Source: Steinernema hermaphroditum
Lineage: Eukaryota > Nematoda > Chromadorea > Rhabditida > Steinernematidae
DNA: 64,000 nt
Assembly: GCA_030435675.1 (NCBI GenBank)
Contig: CM059621.1
Location: forward strand, 18,040,653 to 18,104,652
Direction: 5' to 3'
Part shown: positions 36,801 to 50,141 of the stretch, one piece after another
How the letters are laid out: each line of letters starts with the position of its first letter
Numbering within the stretch: position 1 is the first letter of the stretch
The notes under the pieces: generated by a model
What the model was told of the DNA's origin: nothing
Seen by the model: the letters and a program-made list of their open reading frames with translations, nothing else
Database searches by the model: none
Translations under genes and position numbers: made by a program

Positions 36801-37215
36801 GAGCCTGATCGAACGCGCCTACTCCCGCTGGATTTACTGTGGACTATCTTAGTTTCCTGCAAAACTTTCAATTCGAGACAGCAGGGCCCTTGCTCATACC
36901 AAAAGCTCTGCATCTGACCCTCCTGCTCCAAAGTACCATAGTATTTTTATGATTGGATCTTGTAGAACTGCACGAGCCTGATCGAACGCGCCTACTCCCG
37001 CTGGATTTACTGTGGACTATCTTAGTTTCCTGCAAAACTTTCAATTCGAGACAGCAGGGCCCCCGCTCATACCAAAAGCTCTGCATCTGACCCTCCTGCT
37101 CCAAAGTACCATAGCATTTTTATGATTGGATCTTGTAGAACTGCACGAGCCTGATCGAACGCGCCTACTCCCGCTGGGTTTACTGTGGACTATCTTAGTT
37201 TCCTGCAAAACTTTC
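30839..37215 (-). repeat. 173-bp satellite array, complex subfamily, inverted block left of the gap
   Basis: About 37 monomers in minus orientation. From the switch inwards the classes include a monomer with the rare aagatg change (31313, gtggaacatctt), then monomers matching 46665, 46492 and 46319, then a CGA-type trinucleotide monomer (31944, cttgttcgactg). The right inner block shows the same series in mirror order, with one extra monomer. A 3-bp insertion (ttgtagattcactg) lies near 33329. Confidence 0.95.
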
Positions 37216-37715
37216 NNNNNNNNNNNNNNNNNNNNNNNNNNNNNNNNNNNNNNNNNNNNNNNNNNNNNNNNNNNNNNNNNNNNNNNNNNNNNNNNNNNNN
37301 NNNNNNNNNNNNNNNNNNNNNNNNNNNNNNNNNNNNNNNNNNNNNNNNNNNNNNNNNNNNNNNNNNNNNNNNNNNNNNNNNNNNNNNNNNNNNNNNNNNN
37401 NNNNNNNNNNNNNNNNNNNNNNNNNNNNNNNNNNNNNNNNNNNNNNNNNNNNNNNNNNNNNNNNNNNNNNNNNNNNNNNNNNNNNNNNNNNNNNNNNNNN
37501 NNNNNNNNNNNNNNNNNNNNNNNNNNNNNNNNNNNNNNNNNNNNNNNNNNNNNNNNNNNNNNNNNNNNNNNNNNNNNNNNNNNNNNNNNNNNNNNNNNNN
37601 NNNNNNNNNNNNNNNNNNNNNNNNNNNNNNNNNNNNNNNNNNNNNNNNNNNNNNNNNNNNNNNNNNNNNNNNNNNNNNNNNNNNNNNNNNNNNNNNNNNN
37701 NNNNNNNNNNNNNNN
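37216..37715. other. Assembly gap of exactly 500 N
   Basis: The length is 500 unknown bases exactly, which indicates a placeholder and not a measured size. The satellite is minus-oriented immediately to the left and plus-oriented immediately to the right, so the join also marks a change of orientation. Translations that cross it are meaningless. Confidence 0.99.
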
Positions 37716-40700
37716 ACGGGAATAGGCGCGTTTGATCAGGCTCGTGCAGTTCTACAAGATCCAATCATAAAAATGCTATGGTACTTTGGAGCAGGAGGGT
37801 CAGATGCAGAGCTTTTGGTATGAACAAGGCCTCAACTGTCTCGAATTGAAAGTTTTGCAGGAAACTAAGATAGTCCACAGTAATCCCAACGGGAGTAGGC
37901 GCGTTCGATCAGGCTCGTGCAGTTCTACAAGATCCAATCAACATAAAAATGCTATGGTACTTTGGAGCAGGAGGGTCAGATGCAGAGCTTTTGGTATGAA
38001 CAAGGCCTCTACTGTCTCGAATTGAAAGTTTTGCAGGAAACTAAGATAGTCCACAGTAATCCCAACGGGAATAGGCGCGTTCGATCAGGCTCGTGCAGTT
38101 CTACAAGATCCAATCATAAAAATGCTATGGTACTTTGGAGCAGGAGGGTCAGATGCAGAGCTTTTGGTATGAGCAAGGGCCCTGCTGTCTCGAATTGAAA
38201 GTTTTGCAGGAAACTAAGATAGTCCACAGTAATCCCAACGGGAGTAGGCGCGTTCGATCAGGCTCGTGCAGTTCTACAAGATCCAATCATAAAAATGCTA
38301 TGGTACTTTGGAGCAGGAGGGTCAGATGCAGAGCTTTTGGTATGAGCAAGGCCCCTGCTGTCTCGAATTGAAAGTTTTGCAGGAAACTAAGATAGTCCAC
38401 AGTAATTCCAGCGGGAGTAGGCGCGTTCGATCAGGCTCGTGCAGTTGTACAAGATCCAATCATAAAAATGCTATGGTACTTTGGAGCAGGAGGGTCAGAT
38501 GCAGAGCTTTTGGTATGAGCAAGGCCCCTGCTGTCTCGAATTGAAAGTTTTGCAGGAAACTAAGATAGTCCACAGTAATCCCAACGGGAATAGGCGCGTT
38601 TGATCAGGCTCGTGCAGTTCTACAAGATCCAATCATAAAAATGCTATGGTACTTTGGAGCAGGAGGGTCAGATGCAGAGCTTTTGGTATGAACAAGGCCT
38701 CAACTGTCTCGAATTGAAAGTTTTGCAGGAAACTAAGATAGTCCACAGTAATCCCAACGGGAGTAGGCGCGTTCGATCAGGCTCGTGCAGTTCTACAAGA
38801 TCCAATCATAAAAATGCTATGGTACTTTGGAGCAGGAGGGTCAGATGCAGAGCTTTTGGTATGAGCGGGGGCCCTGCTGTCTCGAATTGAAAGTTTTGCA
38901 GGAAACTAAGATAGTCCACAGTAAATCCAGCGGGAGTAGGCGCGTTCGATCAGGCTCGTGCAGTTCTACAAGATCCAATCATAAAAATGCTATGGTACTT
39001 TGGAGCAGGAGGGTCAGATGCAGAGCTTTTGGTATGAGCAAGGGCCCTGCTGTCTCGAATTGAAAGTTTTGCAGGAAACTAAGATAGTCCACAGTAATCC
39101 CAACGGGAATAGGCGCGTTCGATCAGGCTCGTGCAGTTCTACAAGATCCAATCATAAAAATGCTATGGTACTTTGGAGCAGGAGGGTCAGATGCAGAGCT
39201 TTTGGTATGAACAAGGCCTCAATTGGAGCAGGAGGGTCAGATGCAGAGCTTTTGGTATGAGCGGGGGCCCTGCTGTCTCGAATTGAAAGTTTTGCAGGAA
39301 ACTAAGATAGTCCACAGTAAATCCAGCGGGAGTAGGCGCGTTCGATCAGGCTCGTGCAGTTCTACAAGATCCAATCATAAAAATGCTATGGTACTTTGGA
39401 GCAGGAGGGTCAGATGCAGAGCTTTTGGTATGAGCAAGGGCCCTGCTGTCTCGAATTGAAAGTTTTGCAGGAAACTAAGATAGTCCACAGTAATCCCAAC
39501 GGGAATAGGCGCGTTTGATCAGGCTCGTGCAGTTCTACAAGATCCAATCATAAAAATGCTATGGTACTTTGGAGCAGAAGGGTCAGATGCAGAGCTTTTG
39601 GTATGAACAAGGCCTCAACTGTCTCGAATTGAAAGTTTTGCAGGAAACTAAGATAGTCCACAGTAAATCCAGCGGGAGTAGGCGCGTTCGATCAGGCTCG
39701 TGCAGTTCTACAAGATCCAATCATAAAAATGCTATGGTACTTTGGAGCAGGAGGGTCAGATGCAGAGCTTTTGGTATGAGCGGGGGCCCTGCTGTCTCGA
39801 ATTGAAAGTTTTGCAGGAAACTAAGATAGTCCACAGTAAATCCAGCGGGAGTAGGCGCGTTCGATCAGGCTCGTGCAGTTCTACAAGATCCAATCATAAA
39901 AATGCTATGGTACTTTGGAGCAGGAGGGTCAGATGCAGAGCTTTTGGTATGAGCAAGGGCCCTGCTGTCTCGAATTGAAAGTTTTGCAGGAAACTAAGAT
40001 AGTCCACAGTAAATCCAGCGGGAGTAGGCGCGTTCGATCAGGCTCGTGCAGTTCTACAAGATCCAATCATAAAAATGCTATGGTACTTTGGAGCAGGAGG
40101 GTCAGATGCAGAGCTTTTGGTATGAGCGGGGGCCCTGCTGTCTCGAATTGAAAGTTTTGCAGGAAACTAAGATAGTCCACAGTAAATCCAGCGGGAGTAG
40201 GCGCGTTCGATCAGGCTCGTGCAGTTCTACAAGATCCAATCATAAAAATGCTATGGTACTTTGGAGCAGGAGGGTCAGATGCAGAGCTTTTGGTATGAAC
40301 AAGGCCCCTGCTGTCTCGAATTGAAAGTTTTGCAGGAAACTAAGATAGTCCACAGTAATCCCAACGGGAATAGGCGCGTTTGATCAGGCTCGTGCAGTTC
40401 TACAAGATCCAATCATAAAAATGCTATGGTACTTTGGAGCAGGAGGGTCAGATGCAGAGCTTTTGGTATGAACAAGGCCTCAACTGTCTCGAATTGAAAG
40501 TTTTGCAGGAAACTAAGATAGTCCACAGTAATCCCAACGGGAGTAGGCGCGTTCGATCAGGCTCGTGCAGTTGAACAAGATTCAATCATAAAAATGCTAT
40601 GGTACTTTGGAGCAGGAGGGTCAGATGCAGAGCTTTTGGTATGAGCGGGGGCCCTGCTGTCTCGAATTGAAAGTTTTGCAGGAAACTAAGATAGTCCACA

Positions 40701-43700
40701 GTAAATCCAGCGGGAGTAGGCGCGTTCGATCAGGCTCGTGCAGTTCTACAAGATCCAATCATAAAAATGCTATGGTACTTTGGAGCAGGAGGGTCAGATG
40801 CAGAGCTTTTGGTATGAGCAAGGGCCCTGCTGTCTCGAATTGAAAGTTTTGCAGGAAACTAAGATAGTCCACAGTAATCCCAACGGGAATAGGCGCGTTT
40901 GATCAGGCTCGTGCAGTTCTACAAGATCCAATCATAAAAATGCTATGGTACTTTGGAGCAGGAGGGTCAGATGCAGAGCTTTTGGTATGAACAAGGCCTC
41001 AACTGTCTCGAATTGAAAGTTTTGCAGGAAACTAAGATAGTCCACAGTAATCCCAACGGGAATAGGCGCGTTCGATCAGGCTCGTGCAGTTCTACAAGAT
41101 CCAATCATAAAAATGCTATGGTACTTTGGAGCAGGAGGGTCAGATGCAGAGCTTTTGGTATGAGCAAGGCCCCTGCTGTCTCGAATTGAAAGTTTTGCAG
41201 GAAACTAAGATAGTCCACAGTAATCCCAACGGGAATAGGCGCGTTCGATCAGGCTCGTGCAGTTCTACAAGATCCAATCATAAAAATGCTATGGTACTTT
41301 GGAGCAGAAGGGTCAGATGCAGAGCTTTTGGTATGAACAAGGCCTCAACTGTCTCGAATTGAAAGTTTTGCAGGAAACTAAGATAGTCCACAGTAAATCC
41401 AGCGGGAGTAGGCGCGTTCGATCAGGCTCGTGCAGTTCTACAAGATCCAATCATAAAAATGCTATGGTACTTTGGAGCAGGAGGGTCAGATGCAGAGCTT
41501 TTGGTATGAGCAAGGGCCCTGCTGTCTCGAATTGAAAGTTTTGCAGGAAACTAAGATAGTCCACAGTAAATCCAGCGGGAGTAGGCGCGTTCGATCAGGC
41601 TCGTGCAGTTCTACAAGATCCAATCATAAAAATGCTATGGTACTTTGGAGCAGGAGGGTCAGATGCAGAGCTTTTGGTATGAGCAAGGGCCCTGCTGTCT
41701 CGAATTGAAAGTTTTGCAGGAAACTAAGATAGTCCACAGTAATCCCAACGGGAATAGGCGCGTTCGATCAGGCTCGTGCAGTTCTACAAGATCCAATCAT
41801 AAAAATGCTATGGTACTTTGGAGCAGGAGGGTCAGATGCAGAGCTTTTGGTATGAACAAGGCCTCTACTGTCTCGAATTGAAAGTTTTGCAGGAAACTAA
41901 GATAGTCCACAGTAAATCCAGCGGGAGTAGGCGCGTTCGATCAGGCTCGTGCAGTTCTACAAGATCCAATCATAAAAATGCTATGGTACTTTGGAGCAGG
42001 AGGGTCAGATGCAGAGCTTTTGGTATGAGCAGGGGCCCTGCTGTCTCGAATTGAAAGTTTTGCAGGAAACTAAGATAGTCCACAGTAAATCCAGCGGGAG
42101 TAGGCGCGTTCGATCAGGCTCGTGCAGTTCTACAAGATCCAATCATAAAAATGCTATGGTACTTTGGAGCAGGAGGGTCAGATGCAGAGCTTTTGGTATG
42201 AGCAAGGGCCCTGCTGTCTCGAATTGAAAGTTTTGCAGGAAACTAAGATAGTCCACAGTAAATCCAACGGGAGTAGGCGCGTTCGATCAGGCTCGTGCAG
42301 TTCTACAAGATCCAATCATAAAAATGCTATGGTACTTTGGAGCAGGAGGGTCAGATGCAGAGCTTTTGGTATGAGCAAGGGCCCTGCTGTCTCGAATTGA
42401 AAGTTTTGCAGGAAACTAAGATAGTCCACAGTAATCCCAACGGGAATAGGCGCGTTCGATCAGGCTCGTGCAGTTCTACAAGATCCAATCATAAAAATGC
42501 TATGGTACTTTGGAGCAGGAGGGTCAGATGCAGAGCTTTTGGTATGAACAAGGCCTCTGCTGTCTCGAATTGAAAGTTTTGCAGGAAACTAAGATAGTCC
42601 ACAGTAAATCCCAACGGGAGTAGGCGCGTTCGATCAGGCTCGTGCAGTTCTACAAGATCCAATCATAAAAATGCTATGGTACTTTGGAGCAGGAGGGTCA
42701 GATGCAGAGCTTTTGGTATGAGCAGGGGCCCTGCTGTCTCGAATTGAAAGTTTTGCAGGAAACTAAGATAGTCCACAGTAAATCCAGCGGGAGTAGGCGC
42801 GTTCGATCAGGCTCGTGCAGTTCTACAAGATCCAATCATAAAAATGCTATGGTACTTTGGAGCAGGAGGGTCAGATGCAGAGCTTTTGGTATGAGCAAGG
42901 GCCCTGCTGTCTCGAATTGAAAGTTTTGCAGGAAACTAAGATAGTCCACAGTAATTCCAACGGGAGTAGGCGCGTTCGATCAGGCTCGTGCAGTTCTACA
43001 AGATCCAATCATAAAAATGCTATGGTACTTTGGAGCAGGAGGGTCAGATGCAGAGCTTTTGGTATGAGCAGGGGCCCTGCTGTCTCGAATTGAAAGTTTT
43101 GCAGGAAACTAAGATAGTCCACAGTAAATCCAGCGGGAGTAGGCGCGTTCGATCAGGCTCGTGCAGTTCTACAAGATCCAATCATAAAAATGCTATGGTA
43201 CTTTGGAGCAGGAGGGTCAGATGCAGAGCTTTTGGTATGAGCAAGGGCCCTGCTGTCTCGAATTGAAAGTTTTGCAGGAAACTAAGATAGTCCACAGTAA
43301 TCCCAACGGGAATAGGCGCGTTTGATCAGGCTCGTGCAGTTCTACAAGATCCAATCATAAAAATGCTATGGTACTTTGGAGCAGGAGGGTCAGATGCAGA
43401 GCTTTTGGTATGAACAAGGCCTCTACTGTCTCGAATTGAAAGTTTTGTAGGAAACTAAGATAGTCCACAGTAAATCCCAGCGGGAGTAGGCGCGTTCGAT
43501 CAGGCTCGTGCAGTTGAACAAGATTCAATCATAAAAATGCTATGGTACTTTGGAGCAGGAGGGTCAGATGCAGAGCTTTTGGTATGAACAAGGCCCCTGC
43601 TGTCTCGAATTGAAAGTTTTGCAGGAAACTAAGATAGTCCACAGTAATCCCAACGGGAATAGGCGCGTTTGATCAGGCTCGTGCAGTTCTACAAGATCCA

Positions 43701-46700
43701 ATCATAAAAATGCTATGGTACTTTGGAGCAGGAGGGTCAGATGCAGAGCTTTTGGTATGAACAAGGCCTCTACTGTCTCGAATTGAAAGTTTTGCAGGAA
43801 ACTAAGATAGTCCACAGTAATCCCAACGGGAGTAGGCGCGTTCGATCAGGCTCGTGCAGTTAGAACAAGATCCAATCATAAAAATGCTATGGTACTTTGG
43901 AGCAGGAGGGTCAGATGCAGAGCTTTTGGTATGAGCGGGGGCCCTGCTGTCTCGAATTGAAAGTTTTGCAGGAAACTAAGATAGTCCACAGTAAATCCAG
44001 CGGGAGTAGGCGCGTTCGATCAGGCTCGTGCAGTTCTACAAGATCCAATCATAAAAATGCTATGGTACTTTGGAGCAGGAGGGTCAGATGCAGAGCTTTT
44101 GGTATGAGCAAGGGCCCTGCTGTCTCGAATTGAAAGTTTTGCAGGAAACTAAGATAGTCCACAGTAATCCCAACGGGAATAGGCGCGTTCGATCAGGCTC
44201 GTGCAGTTCTACAAGATCCAATCATAAAAATGCTATGGTACTTTGGAGCAGGAGGGTCAGATGCAGAGCTTTTGGTATGAACAAGGCCTCAACTGTCTCG
44301 AATTGAAAGTTTTGCAGGAAACTAAGATAGTCCACAGTAATCCCAACGGGAATAGGCGCGTTTGATCAGGCTCGTGCAGTTCTACAAGATCCAATCATAA
44401 AAATGATATGGTACTTTGGAGCAGGAGGGTCAGATGCAGAGCTTTTGGTATGAACAAGGCCTCTGCTGTCTCGAATTGAAAGTTTTGCAGGAAACTAAGA
44501 TAGTCCACAGTAAATATAGCGGGAGTAGGCGCGTTCGATCAGGCTCGTGCAGTCGAACAAGATTCAATCATAAAAATGCTATGGTACTTTGGAGCAGGAG
44601 GGTCAGATGCAGAGCTTTTGGTATGAACAAGGCCTCAACTGTCTCGAATTGAAAGTTTTGCAGGAAACTAAGATAGTCCACAGTAATCCCAACGGGAATA
44701 GGCGCGTTCGATCAGGCTCGTGCAGTTCTACAAGATCCAATCATAAAAATGCTATGGTACTTTGGAGCAGGAGGGTCAGATGCAGAGCTTTTGGTATGAA
44801 CAAGGCCTCTACTGTCTCGAATTGAAAGTTTTGCAGGAAACTAAGATAGTCCACAGTAATCCCAACGGGAGTAGGCGCGTTCGATCAGGCTCGTGCAGTT
44901 GAACAAGATTCAATCATAAAAATGCTATGGTACTTTGGAGCAGGAGGGTCAGATGCAGAGCTTTTGGTATGAGCGGGGGCCCTGCTGTCTCGAATTGAAA
45001 GTTTTGCAGGAAACTAAGATAGTCCACAGTAAATCCAGCGGGAGTAGGCGCGTTCGATCAGGCTCGTGCAGTTCTACAAGATCCAATCATAAAAATGCTA
45101 TGGTACTTTGGAGCAGGAGGGTCAGATGCAGAGCTTTTGGTATGAGCAAGGGCCCTGCTGTCTCGAATTGAAAGTTTTGCAGGAAACTAAGATAGTCCAC
45201 AGTAATCCCAACGGGAATAGGCGCGTTTGATCAGGCTCGTGCAGTTCTACAAGATCCAATCATAAAAATGCTATGGTACTTTGGAGCAGAAGGGTCAGAT
45301 GCAGAGCTTTTGGTATGAACAAGGCCTCAACTGTCTCGAATTGAAAGTTTTGCAGGAAACTAAGATAGTCCACAGTAAATCCAGCGGGAGTAGGCGCGTT
45401 CGATCAGGCTCGTGCAGTTCTACAAGATCCAATCATAAAAATGCTATGGTACTTTGGAGCAGGAGGGTCAGATGCAGAGCTTTTGGTATGAGCGGGGGCC
45501 CTGCTGTCTCGAATTGAAAGTTTTGCAGGAAACTAAGATAGTCCACAGTAAATCCAGCGGGAGTAGGCGCGTTCGATCAGGCTCGTGCAGTTCTACAAGA
45601 TCCAATCATAAAAATGCTATGGTACTTTGGAGCAGGAGGGTCAGATGCAGAGCTTTTGGTATGAGCAAGGGCCCTGCTGTCTCGAATTGAAAGTTTTGCA
45701 GGAAACTAAGATAGTCCACAGTAATCCCAACGGGAATAGGCGCGTTTGATCAGGCTCGTGCAGTTCTACAAGATCCAATCATAAAAATGATATGGTACTT
45801 TGGAGCAGGAGGGTCAGATGCAGAGCTTTTGGTATGAACAAGGCCTCTACTGTCTCGAATTGAAAGTTTTGCAGGAAACTAAGATAGTCCACAGTAAATA
45901 TAGCGGGAGTAGGCGCGTTCGATCAGGCTCGTGCAGTCGAACAAGATTCAATCATAAAAATGCTATGGTACTTTGGAGCAGGAGGGTCAGATGCAGAGCT
46001 TTTGGTATGAACAAGGCCTCAACTGTCTCGAATTGAAAGTTTTGCAGGAAACTAAGATAGTCCACAGTAATCCCAACGGGAATAGGCGCGTTTGATCAGG
46101 CTCGTGCAGTTCTACAAGATCCAATCATAAAAATGATATGGTACTTTGGAGCAGGAGGGTCAGATGCAGAGCTTTTGGTATGAACAAGGCCTCTACTGTC
46201 TCGAATTGAAAGTTTTGCAGGAAACTAAGATAGTCCACAGTAAATATAGCGGGAGTAGGCGCGTTCGATCAGGCTCGTGCAGTCGAACAAGATTCAATCA
46301 TAAAAATGCTATGGTACTTTGGAGCAGGAGGGTCAGATGCAGAGCTTTTGGTATGAGCAAGGGCCCTGCTGTCTCGAATTGAAAGTTTTGCAGGAAACTA
46401 AGATAGTCCACAGTAATCCCAACGGGAGTAGGCGCGTTCGATCAGGCTCGTGCAGTTCTACAAGATCCAATCATAAAAATGCTATGGTACTTTGGAGCAG
46501 GAGGGTCAGATGCAGAGCTTTTGGTATGAGCGGGGGCCCTGCTGTCTCGAATTGAAAGTTTTGCAGGAAACTAAGATAGTCCACAGTAAATCCAGCGGGA
46601 GTAGGCGCGTTCGATCAGGCTCGTGCAGTTCTACAAGATCCAATCATAAAAATGCTATGGTACTTTGGAGCAGGAGGGTCAGATGCAGAGCTTTTGGTAT

Positions 46701-47562
46701 GAACAAGGCCTCAACTGTCTCGAATTGAAAGTTTTGCAGGAAACTAAGATAGTCCACAGTAATCCCAACGGGAGTAGGCGCGTTCGATCAGGCTCGTGCA
46801 GTAGAACAAGATTCAATCATAAAAATGCTATGGTACTTTGGAGCAGGAGGGTCAGATGCAGAGCTTTTGGTATGAGCGGGGGCCCTGCTGTCTCGAATTG
46901 AAAGTTTTGCAGGAAACTAAGATGGTCCACAGTAAATATAGCGGGAGTAGGCGCGTTCGATCAGGCTCGTGCAGTAGAACAAGATTCAATCATAAAAATG
47001 CTATGGTACTTTGGAGCAGGAGGGTCAGATGCAGAGCTTTTGGTATGAGCAAGGGCCCTGCTGTCTCGAATTGAAAGTTTTGCAGGAAACTAAGATAGTC
47101 CACAGTAAATCCAGCGGGAGTAGGCGCGTTCGATCAGGCTCGTGCAGTTCTACAAGATCCAATCATAAAAATGCTATGGTACTTTGGAGCAGGAGGGTCA
47201 GATGCAGAGCTTTTGGTATGAGCAAGGGCCCTGCTGTCTCGAATTGAAAGTTTTGCAGGAAACTAAGATAGTCCACAGTAAATCCAGCGGGAGTAGGCGC
47301 GTTCGATCAGGCTCGTGCAGTTCTACAAGATCCAATCATAAAAATGCTATGGTACTTTGGAGCAGGAGGGTCAGATGCAGAGCTTTTGGTATGAGCGGGG
47401 GCCCTGCTGTCTCGAATTGAAAGTTTTGCAGGAAACTAAGATAGTCCACAGTAATCCCAACGGGAGTAGGCGCGTTCGATCAGGCTCGTGCAGTTCTACA
47501 ACATCCAATCATAAAAACGCTATGGTACTTTGGAGCAGGAGGGTCAGATGCAGAGCTTTTGG
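37716..47562 (+). repeat. 173-bp satellite array, complex subfamily, right of the gap
   Basis: About 57 + monomers of the complex type (aaatccagcggg, aaatatagcggg, aacaaggcctcaactg, aataggcgcg). Irregular units include a 3-bp insertion at about 37940 (ccaatcaacataaaa), a 50-bp partial unit near 39175, and hybrid second sites with one extra base (gtaaatcccaacggg at 42605, gtaaatcccagcggg at 43472). CGA-type monomers recur at 44552, 45937 and 46283. Confidence 0.95.
39173..39224 (+). repeat. Truncated 50-bp satellite unit
   Basis: A monomer stops after aacaaggcctcaa and the next begins at ttggagcagg, so the spacing between units is 223 bp (173 + 50). Either 123 bp were deleted from one monomer or a 50-bp piece was duplicated. 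No clear long homology is seen at the joint; it shares only a few bases. Confidence 0.85.
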
Positions 47563-47566
47563 TACT
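47561..47566. other. Satellite orientation switch 2 (+ to -)
   Basis: The + monomer ends at gcagagcttttggta and runs straight into ctgtggactatcttag on the other strand; ta (47563-47564) is shared. The reverse complement reads gtccacagta then ccaaaagctctgc, identical to switch 1. The outer neighbour monomer also matches its partner at switch 1, including aaccat and cttatgg. Confidence 0.95.
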
Positions 47567-49981
47567 GTGGACTATCTTAGTTTCCTGCAAAACTTTCAAT
47601 TCGAGACAGCAGGGCCCCCGCTCATACCATAAGCTCTGCATCTGACCCTCCTGCTCCAAAGTACCATAGCATTTTTATGGTTGGATCTTGTAGAACTGCA
47701 CGAGCCTGATCAAACGCGCCTATTCCCGTTGGGATTACTGTGGACTATCTTAGTTTCCTGCAAAACTTTCAATTCGAGACAGCAGGGCCCTTGCTCATAC
47801 CAAAAGCTCTGCATCTGACCCTCCTGCTCCAAAGTACCATAGCATTTTTATGATTGGATCTTGTAGAACTGCACGAGCCTGATCGAACGCGCCTACTCCC
47901 GCTGGATTTATTGTGGACTATCTTAGTTTCCTGCAAAACTTTCAATTCGAGACAGCAGGGCCCTTGCTCATACCAAAAGCTCTGCATCTGACCCTCCTGC
48001 TCCAAAGTACCATAGCATTTTTATGATTGGATCTTGTAGAACTGCACGAGCCTGATCGAACGCGCCTACTCCCGCTGGATTTATTGTGGACTATCTTAGT
48101 TTCCTGCAAAACTTTCAATTCGAGACAGCAGGGCCCCCGCTCATACCAAAAGCTCTGCATCTGACCCTCCTGCTCCAAAGTACCATAGCATTTTTATGAT
48201 TGGATCTTGTAGAACTGCACGAGCCTGATCGAACGCGCCTACTCCCGCTGGATTTATTGTGGACTATCTTAGTTTCCTGCAAAACTTTCAATTCGAGACA
48301 GCAGGGCCCCCGCTCATACCAAAAGCTCTGCATCTGACCCTCCTGCTCCAAAGTACCATAGCATTTTTATGATTGGATCTTGTAGAACTGCACGAGCCTG
48401 ATCGAACGCGCCTACTCCCGTTGGGATTACTGTGGACTATCTTAGTTTCCTGCAAAACTTTCAATTCGAGACAGCAGGGCCCCCGCTCATACCATAAGCT
48501 CTGCATCTGACCCTCCTGCTCCAAAGTACCATAGCATTTTTATGGTTGGATCTTGTAGAACTGCACGAGCCTGATCAAACGCGCCTATTCCCGTTGGGAT
48601 TACTGTGGACTATCTTAGTTTCCTGCAAAACTTTCAATTCGAGACAGCAGGGCCCTTGCTCATACCAAAAGCTCTGCATCTGACCCTCCTGCTCCAAAGT
48701 ACCATAGCATTTTTATGATTGGATCTTGTAGAACTGCACGAGCCTGATCGAACGCGCCTACTCCCGCTGGATTTATTGTGGACTATCTTAGTTTCCTGCA
48801 AAACTTACAATTCGAGACAGCAGGGCCCTTGCTCATACCAAAAGCTCTGCATCTGACCCTCCTGCTCCAAAGTACCATAGCATTTTTATGATTGGATCTT
48901 GTAGAACTGCACGAGCCTGATCGAACGCGCCTACTCCGGCTGGATTTACTGTGGACTATCTTAGTTTCCTGCAAAACTTTCAATTCGAGACAGCAGGGCC
49001 CCCGCTCATACCAAAAGCTCTGCATCTGACCCTCCTGCTCCAAAGTACCATAGCATTTTTATGATTGAATCTTGTTCTACTGCACGAGCCTGATCGAACG
49101 CGCCTACTCCTGCTATATTTACTGTGGACTATCTTAGTTTCCTGCAAAACTTTCAATTCGAGACAGCAGGGCCCCCGCTCATACCAAAAGCTCTGCATCT
49201 GACCCTCCTGCTCCAAAGTACCATAGCATTTTTATGATTGAATCTTGTTCTACTGCACGAGCCTGATCGAACGCGCCTACTCCCGTTGGGATTACTGTGG
49301 ACTATCTTAGTTTCCTGCAAAACTTTCAATTCGAGACAGTTGAGGCCTTGTTCATACCAAAAGCTCTGCATCTGACCCTCCTGCTCCAAAGTACCATAGT
49401 ATTTTTATGATTGAATCTTGTTCTACTGCACGAGCCTGATCGAACGCGCCTACTCCCGCTATATTTACTGTGGACTATCTTAGTTTCCTGCAAAACTTTC
49501 AATTCGAGACAGCAGGGCCCCCGCTCATACCAAAAGCTCTGCATCTGACCCTCCTGCTCCAAAGTACCATAGCATTTTTATGATTGAATCTTGTTCTACT
49601 GCACGAGCCTGATCGAACGCGCCTACTCCCGTTGGGATTACTGTGGACTATCTTAGTTTCCTGCAAAACTTTCAATTCGAGACAGTTGAGGCCTTGTTCA
49701 TACCAAAAGCTCTGCATCTGACCCTCCTGCTCCAAAGTACCATAGTATTTTTATGATTGGATCTTGTAGAACTGCACGAGCCTGATCGAACGCGCCTACT
49801 CCCGCTGGATTTACTGTGGACTATCTTAGTTTCCTGCAAAACTTTCAATTCGAGACAGCAGGGCCCCGCTCATACCAAAAGCTCTGCATCTGACCCTCCT
49901 GCTCCAAAGTACCATAGCATTTTTATGATTGAATCTTGTTCTACTGCACGAGCCTGATCGAACGCGCCTACTCCCGCTATA
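47565..49981 (-). repeat. 173-bp satellite array, complex subfamily, between switch 2 and transposon copy 2
   Basis: Fourteen minus-oriented monomers. Going outwards they show the cttatgg/aaccat mark (47630-47682, 48495-48545), three ggatttattgtgg monomers, the ttgtaag mark (48805), agccgg (48935), agcagg (49109), and then the aaatatagcggg monomer that holds the transposon. A single G is missing from the GGGCCC site at 49863. The matching block in the left arm is about 5.3 kb longer, 1.3 kb of which is the second transposon family. Confidence 0.95.
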
Positions 49982-50009
49982 CAGGGTGGCGCATAAATAC
50001 TGTAAGTGG
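49982..50009. repeat. Terminal inverted repeat, left end of transposon copy 2
   Basis: 28 bp identical to the ends of copy 1 and pairing with 51281-51308. Confidence 0.95.
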
Positions 50010-50141
50010 GTCAAACTTTTCAATTTGTCCTGCTTTTTCGCCTTTTTGTACCACTTCTGTTGTTATATTCGTGTTCCTCGTTCTTTTTTGATCTAGGATT
50101 ACTGTTTCCCCTGTTATTTTTCTCCTTGCCCCTTCGACAAA

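Noticed and set aside
37126..37823. Open frames of about 190-210 codons across the gap
   Set aside because: They consist mostly of unknown residues from the 500 N.
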